From CAZSPL01 sp964608735 (lineage in GTDB: Bacteria; JAJVIF01; JAPKYR01; CAZSPL01): a stretch of 29,569 bases of DNA. The translations under genes and the position numbers were made by a program. The first letter of the stretch is position 1; each line of letters begins with the position of its first letter. This document shows, piece after piece, positions 1 through 8,108 of this stretch. A model generated the notes under the pieces. It worked only from the letters and a program-made list of their open reading frames with translations. It ran no database searches and was not told the DNA's origin. The stretch is taken from assembly GCA_964608735.1 (NCBI GenBank), contig CAZSPL010000015.1, forward strand, positions 1-29,569, given 5' to 3'.

Positions 1-13
1 GGTTTAGAATATC

Positions 14-247
14 TTGCGGGTAGTCGAAGGTGTCAGGGCGTTTGCCGAAGAATTGAAGGATGCCATCGAAGTGGATATAGTTTTCCAGGATGAAAGGCTC
101 ACATCTGTACACGCCGAGGATGTCCTCATCAAGATGGGAAAATCGCGCGACGAGCGCAAGGCGCATGCCGACGCGCACCAGGCGGCGGTCATCCTGCAGA
201 CATACATAGATTCGATGGCAAATGGAGACGGCGAGTGGGAATCCTGA
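14..247 (+). CDS. ruvX: YqgF/RuvX-type pre-16S rRNA nuclease, C-terminal part only
   Basis: This is the C-terminal half of the RNase H-like YqgF/RuvX family, whose members process the 5' end of pre-16S rRNA and were earlier called putative Holliday junction resolvases. The conserved Phe-Ala-Glu-Glu-Leu helix, the Asp-Glu-Arg-Leu-Thr motif (codons 26-30 from the TTG at 14), a Lys/Arg-rich segment and a final Asp...Ile-Leu-Gln followed by Tyr-x-Asp are visible. Normal members have about 135-150 residues and an N-terminal Asp-x-Gly catalytic motif, which is absent here. The gene cannot simply continue off the left edge, because a TAG at 5-7 lies in the same frame. Either the gene is disrupted or the extreme edge of the sequence contains an error. 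The 3' end overlaps yqeG by 13 nt, so the two are likely cotranscribed. The family is clear; the start is not real biology in my view. Confidence 0.75.
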   Translation: MRVVEGVRAFAEELKDAIEVDIVFQDERLTSVHAEDVLIKMGKSRDERKAHADAHQAAVILQTYIDSMANGDGEWES

Positions 248-738
248 AACCCGACATGCATATCCGCGATATCCACCACCTCGACCTCGACGCTCTCTGG
301 GATAAGGGGTATCGCGGGATTCTACTCGATCTCGATAATACGTTCGTGCCGTACGGCGAGTATAAACCGATCCCCGAAGAATCGATGGAATGGCTTAAGC
401 GCGTGCGCGAGAAGGGATTCACGGTGGCGATATATTCGAACGCCACCAAATGGAAGACCGACCTTATCGCGGAACAAACCGGGCTGTTCTGCGCGCACAA
501 GGCCCTCAAACCCCTCACAATAAAACTTAAGCAGTGCCTGAAATGTCTCGGCTGTGACAAATCGAAAGTCGTCACCATCGGCGATCAGCTTTTCACCGAC
601 ATACTCGGGGGTAACCTGGCGGGATTATTCACGATACTCGTCGAACCCGTCCACGAAAAAGATTTCTGGGGTACGAAAATTCTTCGCGCGCTGGAACGCA
701 TCGCCGGAAGAAAGGCGCTTGATAGCGGAAAATCGTAG
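235..738 (+). CDS. yqeG: YqeG-family HAD-IIIA phosphatase
   Basis: This 167-residue protein matches the YqeG group of HAD-superfamily phosphatases (HAD-IIIA) along its whole length. Motif I is Asp32-Leu-Asp34-Asn-Thr, with Asp32 the expected nucleophile. Motif II is Ser68-Asn69, motif III is Lys92-Pro93, and motif IV is Gly-Asp-Gln-Leu-Phe-Thr-Asp at 116-122, followed by the Gly-Gly-Asn typical of the family. It is a soluble cytosolic protein. Bacillus subtilis YqeG sits with ribosome-assembly genes and related proteins act on phosphoglycerols, but the substrate here is unknown. The start is a GTG at 235 inside the end of the preceding ruvX-like gene, which implies translational coupling. It converges on topA with only 14 nt between the stop codons, and I see no clear terminator hairpin there. 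Confidence 0.9.
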   Translation: MGILKPDMHIRDIHHLDLDALWDKGYRGILLDLDNTFVPYGEYKPIPEESMEWLKRVREKGFTVAIYSNATKWKTDLIAEQTGLFCAHKALKPLTIKLKQCLKCLGCDKSKVVTIGDQLFTDILGGNLAGLFTILVEPVHEKDFWGTKILRALERIAGRKALDSGKS

Positions 739-752
739 CAGAAAGAAGCGGG

Positions 753-3005
753 CTATTCCGACGGCTCAGCCTTCTCCTCTTTTTCCTTGCCATCTTTTTT
801 ATACAACGGGTTAACGAACGACGTGTAATTGCAGTCGGGATATTTGGAGCACGCATAGAACAGCTTCTTGCTCTTTGAACGCCTCTCGATTACATCCCCT
901 TCGCATCCATCCATAGGGCATTTCATGCCTATCTTGTACGGGATAGTGCCCTTGCACTCAGGATATTTCTCGCATCCGTAAAACCGGCCCATGCGCGAGC
1001 GCCTCAGGACCGTCCGCCCGCTGCATTCGGGACACAACTCGGGGCCGTACTCTATCTCGCGCTTCTCTTCCTCCCCCTCCTTTGGTATGCTCCGCGTATA
1101 CCGGCATTCCGGGAATCCGGAACAGGCATAGAACCGGCCATAGCGCCCGGTCTTCATCATAAGCTTCTTCCCGCATTCGGGACATTCCTCGTCGGTCTCT
1201 TCCTCTTCCCCCTTCACGATCGAAGCCCGGTATGTGCATTCAGGATATGCGGAACAAGCGAAGAACGAGCCGAAACGTCCCGACTTTATCTCGATATCGG
1301 AGCCGCAGTTCGGGCATTTCTCGGCGAGAGCGTTCTGGAACGACTCCTTGAACGGGCCGTAGAATTCGCGGATTATATCCACCCAGTCTTTTTCCCCATC
1401 CTGGATCTTGTCGAGCTCTTCTTCCATGTGGGCGGTGAATTTCTCGTTGATGACATCGGAGAACTTGGCCACCATGAGCCTGTTGACGTTTCTACCGAGT
1501 TCCGAGGGAAAGAACGTGCCATTTTCACGCGTGATATATTTACGGTCGGTTATTGTCGCTATCGTCGGAGCGTAGGTGGACGGCCTTCCCACCCCGAGGT
1601 CCTCGAGCGCTTTCACGATGCTCGCTGTCGTGTACCTCGCAGGCGGCTTGGTGAAGTGCTGTTCGTCGATCAACTTTTCGAGGAACACTTCCTCCCCTTC
1701 GGTGAATTCGGGAAGATATTTACCGTTGCCGTTGCCGTTTTTCGATTCTTTGTAAACTTTGCGGTATCCGTCAAACCTCATCGTTGTAAGGGAGCCACGA
1801 AACGTAAATCGCCCCGCCCGGACTTCCACTGTCCTTAAGTCGTCGATGCCGGGTACCATCTGTGACGCCACGAACCTCTGCCAGATAAGTTGGTATAGCC
1901 TGAACTGGTCTTTGTTCAGGTATTCCTGCACATCATCGGGAGTCAGGCTGACATCGGTGGGACGAATCGCCTCGTGGGCGTCCTGCACCTTCTTGTTCGT
2001 CTTGAATTCATTTTTCGTGGGTGGCAGGTAATCCTTGCCGAATGTATCCTTTATATGCTCCCTCACCTGCGCGATGGCTTCGTCGGCGACACGGAATGAA
2101 TCGGTTCGCATATATGTTATCAAGCCGGACGCGCCGCGCTTGCCGACTTCGAGGCCCTCGTACAACTGCTGGGCGACCTGCATCGTGCGCTTCGCTGGGA
2201 AACGCAGCCGCTTGGAACCTTCGATCTGGAGAGATGACGTTATGAAAGGAGGCAGGGGCCGTTTCCTTATTTCCTTGGTCGTTATCGCGGATACGAGATA
2301 CTGCGCGCCGTCGAGTTCTTCGAGGCGCTTCCTGCATTCGTCGACGTTTGCTATCTCTGTCTTGTCGCCGTTTTCTTTCGCGAGCTGAAGAATGAATGTC
2401 CTGTCGTCCCCCTTCTTCTTCAACTCGGCGGTGATTGTCCAGTATTCCTGCGGGACGAACGCCTCTATCTCGTCTTCCCTGTCGCAGATGAGTTTCAGCG
2501 ATACAGATTGCACACGCCCGGCGGAAAGCCCCGACTGGATTTCGCGCCATAAAAACGGGCTGAGGTTGTAGCCGACGATCCTGTCGAGGATCCGCCTCGC
2601 CTGCTGGGCGTTCACGCGAAGCTGGTCGATTTCCCGCGGGTTCTTGATGGCATCCTTGACGGCCTTCTTCGTGATTTCGTTGAATTCGATACGCTTGACC
2701 GGATTTTTCTTTAGTATGTGCGCTATGTGCCACGCTATCGCCTCGCCCTCGCGGTCGGGGTCGGTGGCTATCAGTATTTCGTCCGCCTTCTTGGCCGATT
2801 CCTTTATCTCCGCGACCACTTCTTTCCGATCGCGGCTTATCTGGTATGAAGGCTTGAAGTCAGCCTTGACATCGACGCCGAACGACCACTTCGGCAAGTC
2901 CCGTACATGGCCGAGGCATGCCTTGACCGTGTAGTTCTTACCGAGATACTTTCCAATCGTCTTCGCCTTGGCTTTCGACTCTACGATTACCAGGGATTTA
3001 GCCAT
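753..3005 (-). CDS. topA: DNA topoisomerase I (type IA)
   Basis: TopA relaxes negatively supercoiled DNA through a 5'-phosphotyrosine intermediate. The 750-residue product starts with a Toprim domain (residues 1-115; Glu9 in a Val-Glu-Ser motif, acidic Mg2+ triad Asp82-x-Asp84-x-Glu86 region). The type IA core follows, with the catalytic Tyr298 in the motif Gly-Leu-Ile-Thr-Tyr-Met-Arg-Thr-Asp-Ser, and a Gly-Val-Gly-Arg-Pro-Ser-Thr-Tyr-Ala motif at about 471-479. From residue 564 there are four Cys4 zinc-binding repeats of the zf-C4_Topoisom type, each with a Cys-x2-Cys or Cys-x4-Cys and a later Cys-x4-Cys, and then a Lys/Glu-rich tail. E. coli TopA has three such zinc fingers plus two ribbons without zinc. 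The ATG at 3005 has an AAGGTGAG ribosome-binding site. It lies about 100 nt downstream of dprA, the arrangement common in many bacteria. Confidence 0.97.
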   Translation of the reverse strand: MAKSLVIVESKAKAKTIGKYLGKNYTVKACLGHVRDLPKWSFGVDVKADFKPSYQISRDRKEVVAEIKESAKKADEILIATDPDREGEAIAWHIAHILKKNPVKRIEFNEITKKAVKDAIKNPREIDQLRVNAQQARRILDRIVGYNLSPFLWREIQSGLSAGRVQSVSLKLICDREDEIEAFVPQEYWTITAELKKKGDDRTFILQLAKENGDKTEIANVDECRKRLEELDGAQYLVSAITTKEIRKRPLPPFITSSLQIEGSKRLRFPAKRTMQVAQQLYEGLEVGKRGASGLITYMRTDSFRVADEAIAQVREHIKDTFGKDYLPPTKNEFKTNKKVQDAHEAIRPTDVSLTPDDVQEYLNKDQFRLYQLIWQRFVASQMVPGIDDLRTVEVRAGRFTFRGSLTTMRFDGYRKVYKESKNGNGNGKYLPEFTEGEEVFLEKLIDEQHFTKPPARYTTASIVKALEDLGVGRPSTYAPTIATITDRKYITRENGTFFPSELGRNVNRLMVAKFSDVINEKFTAHMEEELDKIQDGEKDWVDIIREFYGPFKESFQNALAEKCPNCGSDIEIKSGRFGSFFACSAYPECTYRASIVKGEEEETDEECPECGKKLMMKTGRYGRFYACSGFPECRYTRSIPKEGEEEKREIEYGPELCPECSGRTVLRRSRMGRFYGCEKYPECKGTIPYKIGMKCPMDGCEGDVIERRSKSKKLFYACSKYPDCNYTSFVNPLYKKDGKEKEEKAEPSE

Positions 3006-3107
3006 ACTCTCACCTTGCCACCTTTTCTCTCACATCCAATCCGCCGCCCCTTAAAATGAATTTAACTATTTCTAATATTGTCCCGCAGTACTTAAAAATG
3101 ACCCATA

Positions 3108-4214
3108 TCAAACAGTGCGTACGAAGCTTTTTCCCGGCATTTCCTTTATAAGCCCCTTCAACTGAAGAGACACAAGAGGTCCGAGAAGTTCGGAAACATC
3201 CAGCTCCAGGCGCCGCGCGAGTTCGTCGACGAGTACCGGCGACAGGTCGACCGCTTCGTAAACCAGTCTTTCATCGGCGCTGAGCGAGCCGATATCGATG
3301 GTCTTCGCGCTGGATTTTCTTTCCGCGAGCGTAAGCCCGAATCGCTCGAAAATATCCGATATCGACAAGACTACGAATGCACCGTCGCGGATAAGCTTGT
3401 TTGCCCCGCGCGAACCCATATCGGTGGGACGTCCCGGCACCGCGAAAACATCACGCCCGAGTTCCGCGGCATGCTCGGCGGTGATAAGCGCCCCCGACTT
3501 GTCCCCCGCCTGCGTGACCATCGTGGCCCGTGTCAGCCCGGCGATGATACGGTTCCGCATCGGGAAATTGAATTTCTCGGGTGTGGTGCCGAGCGGGAAT
3601 TCCGAGATCACCGCGCCGGTTTCAGCGATGCGTTCGAACAGCTTCTCGTTCTCCGGGGGGTAGTGGATGTCGAGCCCGCAAGCCATGACCGCGATGGTTC
3701 TTCCGCCCGCGTCGAGGGCGCTCTGATGCGCGGCTGAATCAATTCCCCTCGCCCCGCCGGATACGATGCAGAATCCCGCGGCGCTCAGCTCATAAGAAAG
3801 TTTGTTCGTGATACTCAGCCCGTACGGCGACGTCGCCCTCGAACCGACGATGGAGATGCTCTTCGCGTAATCGAACTCGAAATTGCCCCGCAGGTAAATC
3901 ACCGGCGGCGGCTGCGGGAGTTCCCACAACTGCTCCGGGTAGGCATCATCCATGCAGGTGACAATCTCGAAACTCGTCTTTAGAAGGGCATCGTATTCCC
4001 TGCCCGGCTCGAGCTTCGGGAACTGCTCGGCTAAAAGCTTCGCCGAGCGTGCGGGCATGTCTTCGATCGCCGCAAGGCGGCCGAGGCCGGCCGATGCAAG
4101 CTCCGCGAGCGAATTGAATGACTGCCTCAGTTTCATGAACTGAGAGCGGAATGAATTAATCTTGTTCAGCTCCAGCAAAAGCGGGAGCTCTTCTTTAGCG
4201 ATGCCTTCAATCAT
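3108..4214 (-). CDS. dprA: DNA-processing protein DprA/Smf
   Basis: DprA binds incoming single-stranded DNA during natural transformation and loads RecA onto it. The 368-residue protein has an N-terminal helical region (1-70), a Rossmann-fold core with Ser-Ile-Val-Gly-Ser-Arg-Ala at 121-127 and Ser-Gly-Gly-Ala-Arg-Gly-Ile-Asp at 152-159, and Phe-Pro-x-Arg-Asn-Arg-Ile-Ile-Ala-Gly-Leu at 217-227. A family signature ending Phe-Ala-Val-Pro-Gly lies at 257-261. A C-terminal winged-helix segment (about 310-368) completes the standard three-part layout. The ATG at 4214 has no strong ribosome-binding site. The gene lies 66 nt after the membrane-protein gene on the same strand and upstream of topA. 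No com (competence) genes are in view, so a role in transformation is inferred from family membership only. Confidence 0.95.
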   Translation of the reverse strand: MIEGIAKEELPLLLELNKINSFRSQFMKLRQSFNSLAELASAGLGRLAAIEDMPARSAKLLAEQFPKLEPGREYDALLKTSFEIVTCMDDAYPEQLWELPQPPPVIYLRGNFEFDYAKSISIVGSRATSPYGLSITNKLSYELSAAGFCIVSGGARGIDSAAHQSALDAGGRTIAVMACGLDIHYPPENEKLFERIAETGAVISEFPLGTTPEKFNFPMRNRIIAGLTRATMVTQAGDKSGALITAEHAAELGRDVFAVPGRPTDMGSRGANKLIRDGAFVVLSISDIFERFGLTLAERKSSAKTIDIGSLSADERLVYEAVDLSPVLVDELARRLELDVSELLGPLVSLQLKGLIKEMPGKSFVRTV

Positions 4215-4280
4215 TCTAAAGCACGAGCCCGTTTCCTTTATCCAATCGTCGGGGAATAATTAAGGAAAAATGAGGATTTG

Positions 4281-5231
4281 TCAAACTTGTTCGTTGAATC
4301 CCCTTATCATAACCTCGACGTCATACGCTTCACGACGCACTTTAAGGTCATAAAAAAGAATCGTCTGTGCAAGCAGCAGTACCGGGTTTATGAACACCTG
4401 CACCACCGTCATGCCTGCCGCCACAGCGGCATACCCGAGTATCTCCAGATCCGAGCTGAAATACAGAAGTATCTCGTTGAGCGTTTTAAAGCCGAACTGC
4501 GAGAACGCGACGATGAATCCGACCAGCATCTGCACGATTATCAATATCCCGAACGCCCTCCACCACGAGCCGCGTATGAGCCGCGCCGAACGCGACAGGC
4601 CGTCGAGGGCGCTCCGGTTCTCGACAACTATGCTCTGTGCAAACAGGCTGAACAGCACGGAGATATAAATTATCAGCGCGATTAAAACCGGCATCAACAG
4701 GCCTATCAAACCGCACATGCATGCCGGGTTCGCCATCATGGCCATGCCGATACCGAAAACGAATGCCACCGGGAAGAGCACGGCCCCGACAACCATGTTG
4801 AAAAGAATGAATCCCGCCACGAGGCTGAGATACTTCTTCCGCCCGATTTTGAACGCCCGCCGGAAACCGCATCCCTCGCCGAGGGCGTTACGGTGAATCG
4901 CGTTGATCAACGGCCCCCACGAGAGCGGTGTGAGGATGAAGAGCACGGCGTTGATCGGGATAGTATAAAGCGCAAAGAGCCTCAGGTTATTAAAAAAAGC
5001 CGGGTCCACTTCGCTTGAACCGGGCGAGAAGGAACTGACATACTCCCCCATGCGCGAGAAGATATCCCCCACGCCGGTGAACCTTATTTCAACGATCTGC
5101 GCGGCAAGCAGCGGCAACACCAGGAACACCGCGCTTATCCAGAAGAACAAGCCGAAGTTGCGCCTGTAGATGCTGAATGCGGCATCGAGGAGCGACATGA
5201 AATCATATGTCTTCAGGTTTAACTGGCCCAT
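4281..5231 (-). CDS. Polytopic inner-membrane protein, GDPD-membrane-domain-like
   Basis: This 316-residue membrane protein begins Met-Gly-Gln-Leu-Asn-Leu-Lys and has about six hydrophobic segments (near residues 27-47, 95-125, 140-172, 176-205, 235-257 and 275-300). The N-terminal phrase with Asp-Ala-Ala-Phe-x-Ile-Tyr-Arg-Arg-Asn-Phe and the C-terminal Leu-Phe-Tyr-Asp-Leu-Lys-Val-Arg-Arg-Glu-Ala-Tyr-Asp motif are typical of the broad family related to the membrane domain of glycerophosphodiester phosphodiesterases (YckC/DUF7847-like proteins). The biochemical function is unknown. A TTG at 5279 would add 16 residues, but the ATG at 5231 gives a family-like N terminus and leaves room for a promoter, so I prefer it. 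It is the first gene of the minus-strand group with dprA and topA and is divergent from the MFS gene. Confidence 0.75.
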   Translation of the reverse strand: MGQLNLKTYDFMSLLDAAFSIYRRNFGLFFWISAVFLVLPLLAAQIVEIRFTGVGDIFSRMGEYVSSFSPGSSEVDPAFFNNLRLFALYTIPINAVLFILTPLSWGPLINAIHRNALGEGCGFRRAFKIGRKKYLSLVAGFILFNMVVGAVLFPVAFVFGIGMAMMANPACMCGLIGLLMPVLIALIIYISVLFSLFAQSIVVENRSALDGLSRSARLIRGSWWRAFGILIIVQMLVGFIVAFSQFGFKTLNEILLYFSSDLEILGYAAVAAGMTVVQVFINPVLLLAQTILFYDLKVRREAYDVEVMIRGFNEQV

Positions 5232-5301
5232 ATTCAACCGCCCGCGTGAATCAGTAATGTAGCACAGAGGCTGATGCAATTGAAGCGTCCGCGCGGCAAT
5301 G

Positions 5302-5330
5302 TTGAAATATCCGGTGGTTAAATGTATCTT
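5302..5330 (+). promoter_or_regulatory. Sigma70-type promoter for the MFS transporter gene
   Basis: A -35 box TTGAAA (5302-5307), a 17-nt spacer and a -10 box TATCTT (5325-5330) precede the transporter ATG at 5348. Transcription would start near 5337, leaving a leader of only about 11 nt, and no Shine-Dalgarno sequence is present. The call rests on pattern matching alone. Confidence 0.5.
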
Positions 5331-5347
5331 TCCCCCCGTTCACAAAC

Positions 5348-6706
5348 ATGGGAAACGGACTTACAAACCGCGACAGGGCAATATACGGCGCAGGCTATCT
5401 CGGGGTCAGCCTGGCGACCTTCGCCATAACTACGTGGCTTACGGGTTACATTCTTCCCCCCGAAGAAGGGGCCGCAACGATTTTCCCCGCGATGGCGTTC
5501 TTCGGCAAGACATTCGCCGCGGCGGCGTTGTTCGGATTCGTTATGAGCGCCGGGCGGGTTGTCGACGCGCTCTCCGACCCGCTCATCGGGTATCTCAGCG
5601 ACAACACGCACTCCCGCTTCGGAAGGCGGCGCCCGTTCATCCTGCTTGGCACCCCGCTTCTCGCGATACTCTTCGTCCTTGCTTTCAATGCTCCGCTTCC
5701 CGCCGGGAGTACGGGAAATTTCTTCTTCCTGCTCGCTGTCATCAGCATATTCTTCCTGTTCTACACAATCGTGATAACGCCATACCTCGCGCTGCTTCCG
5801 GAAATCGCGAGAAGCACATCGGAGCGCCTGAGGCTCGGAAGCTGGCAGACCATCTTCAACATGGTCGGGATACTTGTCGCGATGATAGCGGGCGGATTCA
5901 TTGTCGCGAAGCTCGGTTACAGTCCGATGGCCCTTATTTTCGCGGGAATATTATTTATCTCATTTATGGGCTCGGCGCTCGGTACGAGGGAGCGTCCCGA
6001 TGCCGTCATGACCGAAAGGATGGGCTTCTTCCACGCATTCGGGCAGACATTCAGGAACAGGCCGTTCCTGATATACCTTTTCTCGCAGGTATTCATCTGG
6101 TTCGGATTTAACCTCGTGATAGCATCGCTGAAGCATATCGTCGTCGCGCTGATGGGGCTTTCGACGACCGGTGTCGCGCTCGTAATGATTCTTACTCTCG
6201 GGACGGTCATCTCGACAATCCCGCTCGTGCTCTGGCTTGCAAAGCGATGGGGCAAGAAGAAAACATACGTGGTGATGGTATCAGCTTTCATCATCGGGTT
6301 CGCCGCCATTTACGTTTTGAAATCACCCATCCTGAGCGACAAAGGAAGCATGGTCGCCGGATTAATCATATTTTTCGCCCTCGGGATCCCGTCATCGGCG
6401 TTCTTCGTTATCCCGAACACATTCATGGGGGAAATAATCGACTATGATGAAACCCTTACCGGACGCCGCAGGGAAGCGATATATTTCAGCGCGCAGGCGT
6501 TGATAAACAAGTTCGGGCTGGCGTTTTCGAGCATATTCATGGGATTCATTTTCACCTACGGCTATACCGTAAGCAATCCGCTCGGCATAAGGCTGCTCGG
6601 CCCGTCGGCGGCTTTCTTCGTCCTCATCGGAATCATCATCTTTATATTCTACCCCCTCGAAGACGCGGCGTTTCTCAAAAAGGCGCTCGCATCGAGGAAG
6701 ATGTAA
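5348..6706 (+). CDS. MFS_2 / GPH-family sugar-cation symporter-like transporter
   Basis: This 452-residue integral membrane protein has about 12 predicted helices. It carries the diagnostic loop between helices 2 and 3 of the glycoside-pentoside-hexuronide (MelB/GPH, MFS_2) group: Asp73-Ala-Leu-Ser-Asp-Pro-Leu-Ile-Gly-Tyr-Leu-Ser-Asp followed by Ser-Arg-Phe-Gly-Arg-Arg-Arg-Pro ending at residue 96. A second family feature is Pro-Tyr-x-Ala-Leu-Leu-Pro-Glu in the middle of the N-terminal half, and the C-terminal half contains Asp-Tyr-Asp-Glu and Gly-Arg-Arg-Arg-Glu-Ala. Members import sugars or glycosides with H+ or Na+; the substrate here cannot be read from the sequence. The gene stands alone between the divergent membrane-protein operon and the tRNA promoter, so context gives no substrate clue. 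The ATG has essentially no ribosome-binding site, consistent with leaderless initiation. Confidence 0.88.
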   Translation: MGNGLTNRDRAIYGAGYLGVSLATFAITTWLTGYILPPEEGAATIFPAMAFFGKTFAAAALFGFVMSAGRVVDALSDPLIGYLSDNTHSRFGRRRPFILLGTPLLAILFVLAFNAPLPAGSTGNFFFLLAVISIFFLFYTIVITPYLALLPEIARSTSERLRLGSWQTIFNMVGILVAMIAGGFIVAKLGYSPMALIFAGILFISFMGSALGTRERPDAVMTERMGFFHAFGQTFRNRPFLIYLFSQVFIWFGFNLVIASLKHIVVALMGLSTTGVALVMILTLGTVISTIPLVLWLAKRWGKKKTYVVMVSAFIIGFAAIYVLKSPILSDKGSMVAGLIIFFALGIPSSAFFVIPNTFMGEIIDYDETLTGRRREAIYFSAQALINKFGLAFSSIFMGFIFTYGYTVSNPLGIRLLGPSAAFFVLIGIIIFIFYPLEDAAFLKKALASRKM

Positions 6707-6716
6707 CCCCCGGTGC

Positions 6717-6745
6717 TTGACGTCGCATAGACCCTCAGGTATATT
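6717..6745 (+). promoter_or_regulatory. Strong sigma70-type promoter for tRNA-Ser
   Basis: TTGACG at 6717-6722, an exact 17-nt spacer and TATATT at 6740-6745 make a near-consensus promoter. It ends 21 nt before the mature tRNA start at 6767, so initiation would be expected near 6752. It could also drive wecB and the genes beyond, because I see no terminator after the tRNA. Confidence 0.75.
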
Positions 6746-6766
6746 CCATTCGCACAATCAAGTCGC

Positions 6767-6858
6767 GGAGAGTTGGCCGAGCGGTTGAAGGCGCACGCCT
6801 GGAGAGCGTGTTAACGGCTACAGCCGTTACGTGGGTTCGAATCCCACACTCTCCGCCA
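6767..6858 (+). tRNA. tRNA-Ser (anticodon GGA)
   Basis: The 92-nt sequence folds as a class II tRNA. The acceptor stem is GGAGAGT (6767-6773) paired with ACTCTCC (6848-6854), with discriminator G and an encoded CCA (6856-6858). The anticodon stem CACGC/GCGTG encloses the loop CTGGAGA, giving anticodon GGA, which reads UCC and UCU. The long variable arm is TAACGGCTACAGCCGTTA, and the T arm is GTGGG-TTCGAAT-CCCAC. The long variable arm and G discriminator fit serine identity. Confidence 0.97.
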
Positions 6859-6890
6859 GTTTTTATCCGATTGACGATGCCGCCGAACAG

Positions 6891-8099
6891 ATGAAACTTC
6901 ACCTCGACAAATCGCCGAAAATCCTGCTCGTATTCGGCACCCGCCCGGACAGCATCAAACTCGCCCCGGTATATCACGCCCTGATGAAAACCTTCGGCTC
7001 CGGATGCATCAAGGCTGTCGCCACCGCGCAGCACAGGCAGATGCTCGATACTGTCATAGAATTGATGGACATCCGCATCGATTACGACCTCGATATAATG
7101 AAGCCGCGCCAGACGCTTCACGATATCTCGGCCGCGATATTCCAGAAGATGCCCGCAATCCTCGACCGCGAGAAGCCCGACCTCGTCCTCGTGCACGGCG
7201 ACACATCGACCGCCTGCATCACATCGCTTTGCTGCTTCTACCATGAAATACCTGTCGGCCATGTCGAGGCCGGGCTTCGCACTCCAGATAAATGGATTCC
7301 CTACCCCGAGGAGATGAACCGCCGGATCATCGATACGACAGCCGATATGCTTTTCGCGCCCACGTTGAAAGCGGCGAAAGCATTGAAGCGCGAAGGGCTG
7401 AAGGAGAACATCTACATAACCGGCAATACGGTTATCGATGCGCTGTATTACGCCCGCGGGAAGGTTCGCGCGGGCGCACCGATATCCGACACCGTACGCT
7501 CCCTGCCCCGAGGGCGGACGATCCTCGTAACCGCGCATCGTCGCGAATCCTGGGGCGAAGACCTTGCCGAAATCGCCCGGGCGTTGCGAGAAATCGCCGA
7601 TGAATTCCCCCGTTATACAATCTACTTCCCCATACATCTCAATCCGGTCGTACGCGAGAATATGCTGCCCATTCTCGAAAATCAGCCGAATATTATCATC
7701 TCCGACCCCATCGGGTATATCGATTTCATCGCGGCAATGGATAAAAGTAAAATAATCCTTACCGACTCGGGCGGCATCCAGGAAGAAGCCCCGAGCCTTG
7801 GCGTGCCTGTTTTGGTCATGCGGGAAGTCACCGAGCGCGCGGAGGGGATAAAGGCGGGATGCCTGAAGCTGGTCGGAGTCGACAGGAAGCGGATAGTGCG
7901 CTGGGCCGGGCGACTGCTGTCCGACCCGGCGGTGTATAAATCGATGTCGAAGGTGCAGAATCCTTATGGCGATGGTTTCGCGGCGCGCCGCATCGCGAAT
8001 ATAATCAAAGCTAAGGCACTTAATAAAGATATTACTTGTGTTAATGAGTTCTATTTCGATGAAAAATGCGATAAGCGGCGCGCGCCGAAATCGATCTGA
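6891..8099 (+). CDS. wecB: UDP-N-acetylglucosamine 2-epimerase (non-hydrolysing)
   Basis: This enzyme interconverts UDP-GlcNAc and UDP-ManNAc in the cytosol, supplying ManNAc or ManNAcA for surface polysaccharides. Family motifs in order: Gly-Thr-Arg-Pro-Asp at 16-20 (usually Gly-Thr-Arg-Pro-Glu), His-Gly-Asp104-Thr-Ser, His-Val-Glu126-Ala-Gly-Leu-Arg-Thr, Pro-Glu140-Glu-Met-Asn-Arg, Gly-Asn-Thr-Val-Ile-Asp, Thr-Ala-His216-Arg-Arg-Glu-Ser and a C-terminal Asp-Ser-Gly-Gly-Ile-Gln-Glu-Glu. These give the catalytic acidic residues and His of the family. At 402 residues it has a slightly long, charged C-terminal tail. I chose the ATG at 6891 because the longer open frame begins inside the tRNA. 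No Shine-Dalgarno sequence precedes it and only 32 nt separate it from the tRNA CCA end. The antiporter gene follows 9 nt downstream. Confidence 0.93.
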   Translation: MKLHLDKSPKILLVFGTRPDSIKLAPVYHALMKTFGSGCIKAVATAQHRQMLDTVIELMDIRIDYDLDIMKPRQTLHDISAAIFQKMPAILDREKPDLVLVHGDTSTACITSLCCFYHEIPVGHVEAGLRTPDKWIPYPEEMNRRIIDTTADMLFAPTLKAAKALKREGLKENIYITGNTVIDALYYARGKVRAGAPISDTVRSLPRGRTILVTAHRRESWGEDLAEIARALREIADEFPRYTIYFPIHLNPVVRENMLPILENQPNIIISDPIGYIDFIAAMDKSKIILTDSGGIQEEAPSLGVPVLVMREVTERAEGIKAGCLKLVGVDRKRIVRWAGRLLSDPAVYKSMSKVQNPYGDGFAARRIANIIKAKALNKDITCVNEFYFDEKCDKRRAPKSI

Positions 8100-8108
8100 G
8101 GATGAACG

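Noticed and set aside
1..24. Frame 1 at the left edge reads Gly-Leu-x-x-Leu-x-Gly-Ser, resembling the YqgF Gly-Leu-Pro motif, which would imply a simple frameshift
   Set aside because: The distance to the later Asp-Glu-Arg motif is 5-6 residues too short compared with known members, so the resemblance is probably chance.
4281..5279. Longer form of the membrane protein from TTG at 5279
   Set aside because: The added 16 residues do not resemble the family N terminus, and the TTG lacks a ribosome-binding site. The region fits better as a leader.
5299..6111. A 270-codon plus frame overlapping the start of the MFS transporter
   Set aside because: It is out of frame with the conserved transporter, is Arg/His-rich and lacks any recognisable domain.
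6831..6890. Upstream extension of wecB to a GTG at 6831
   Set aside because: These codons lie within the tRNA T arm and acceptor stem, so the extension is an artefact of an open frame through the tRNA.
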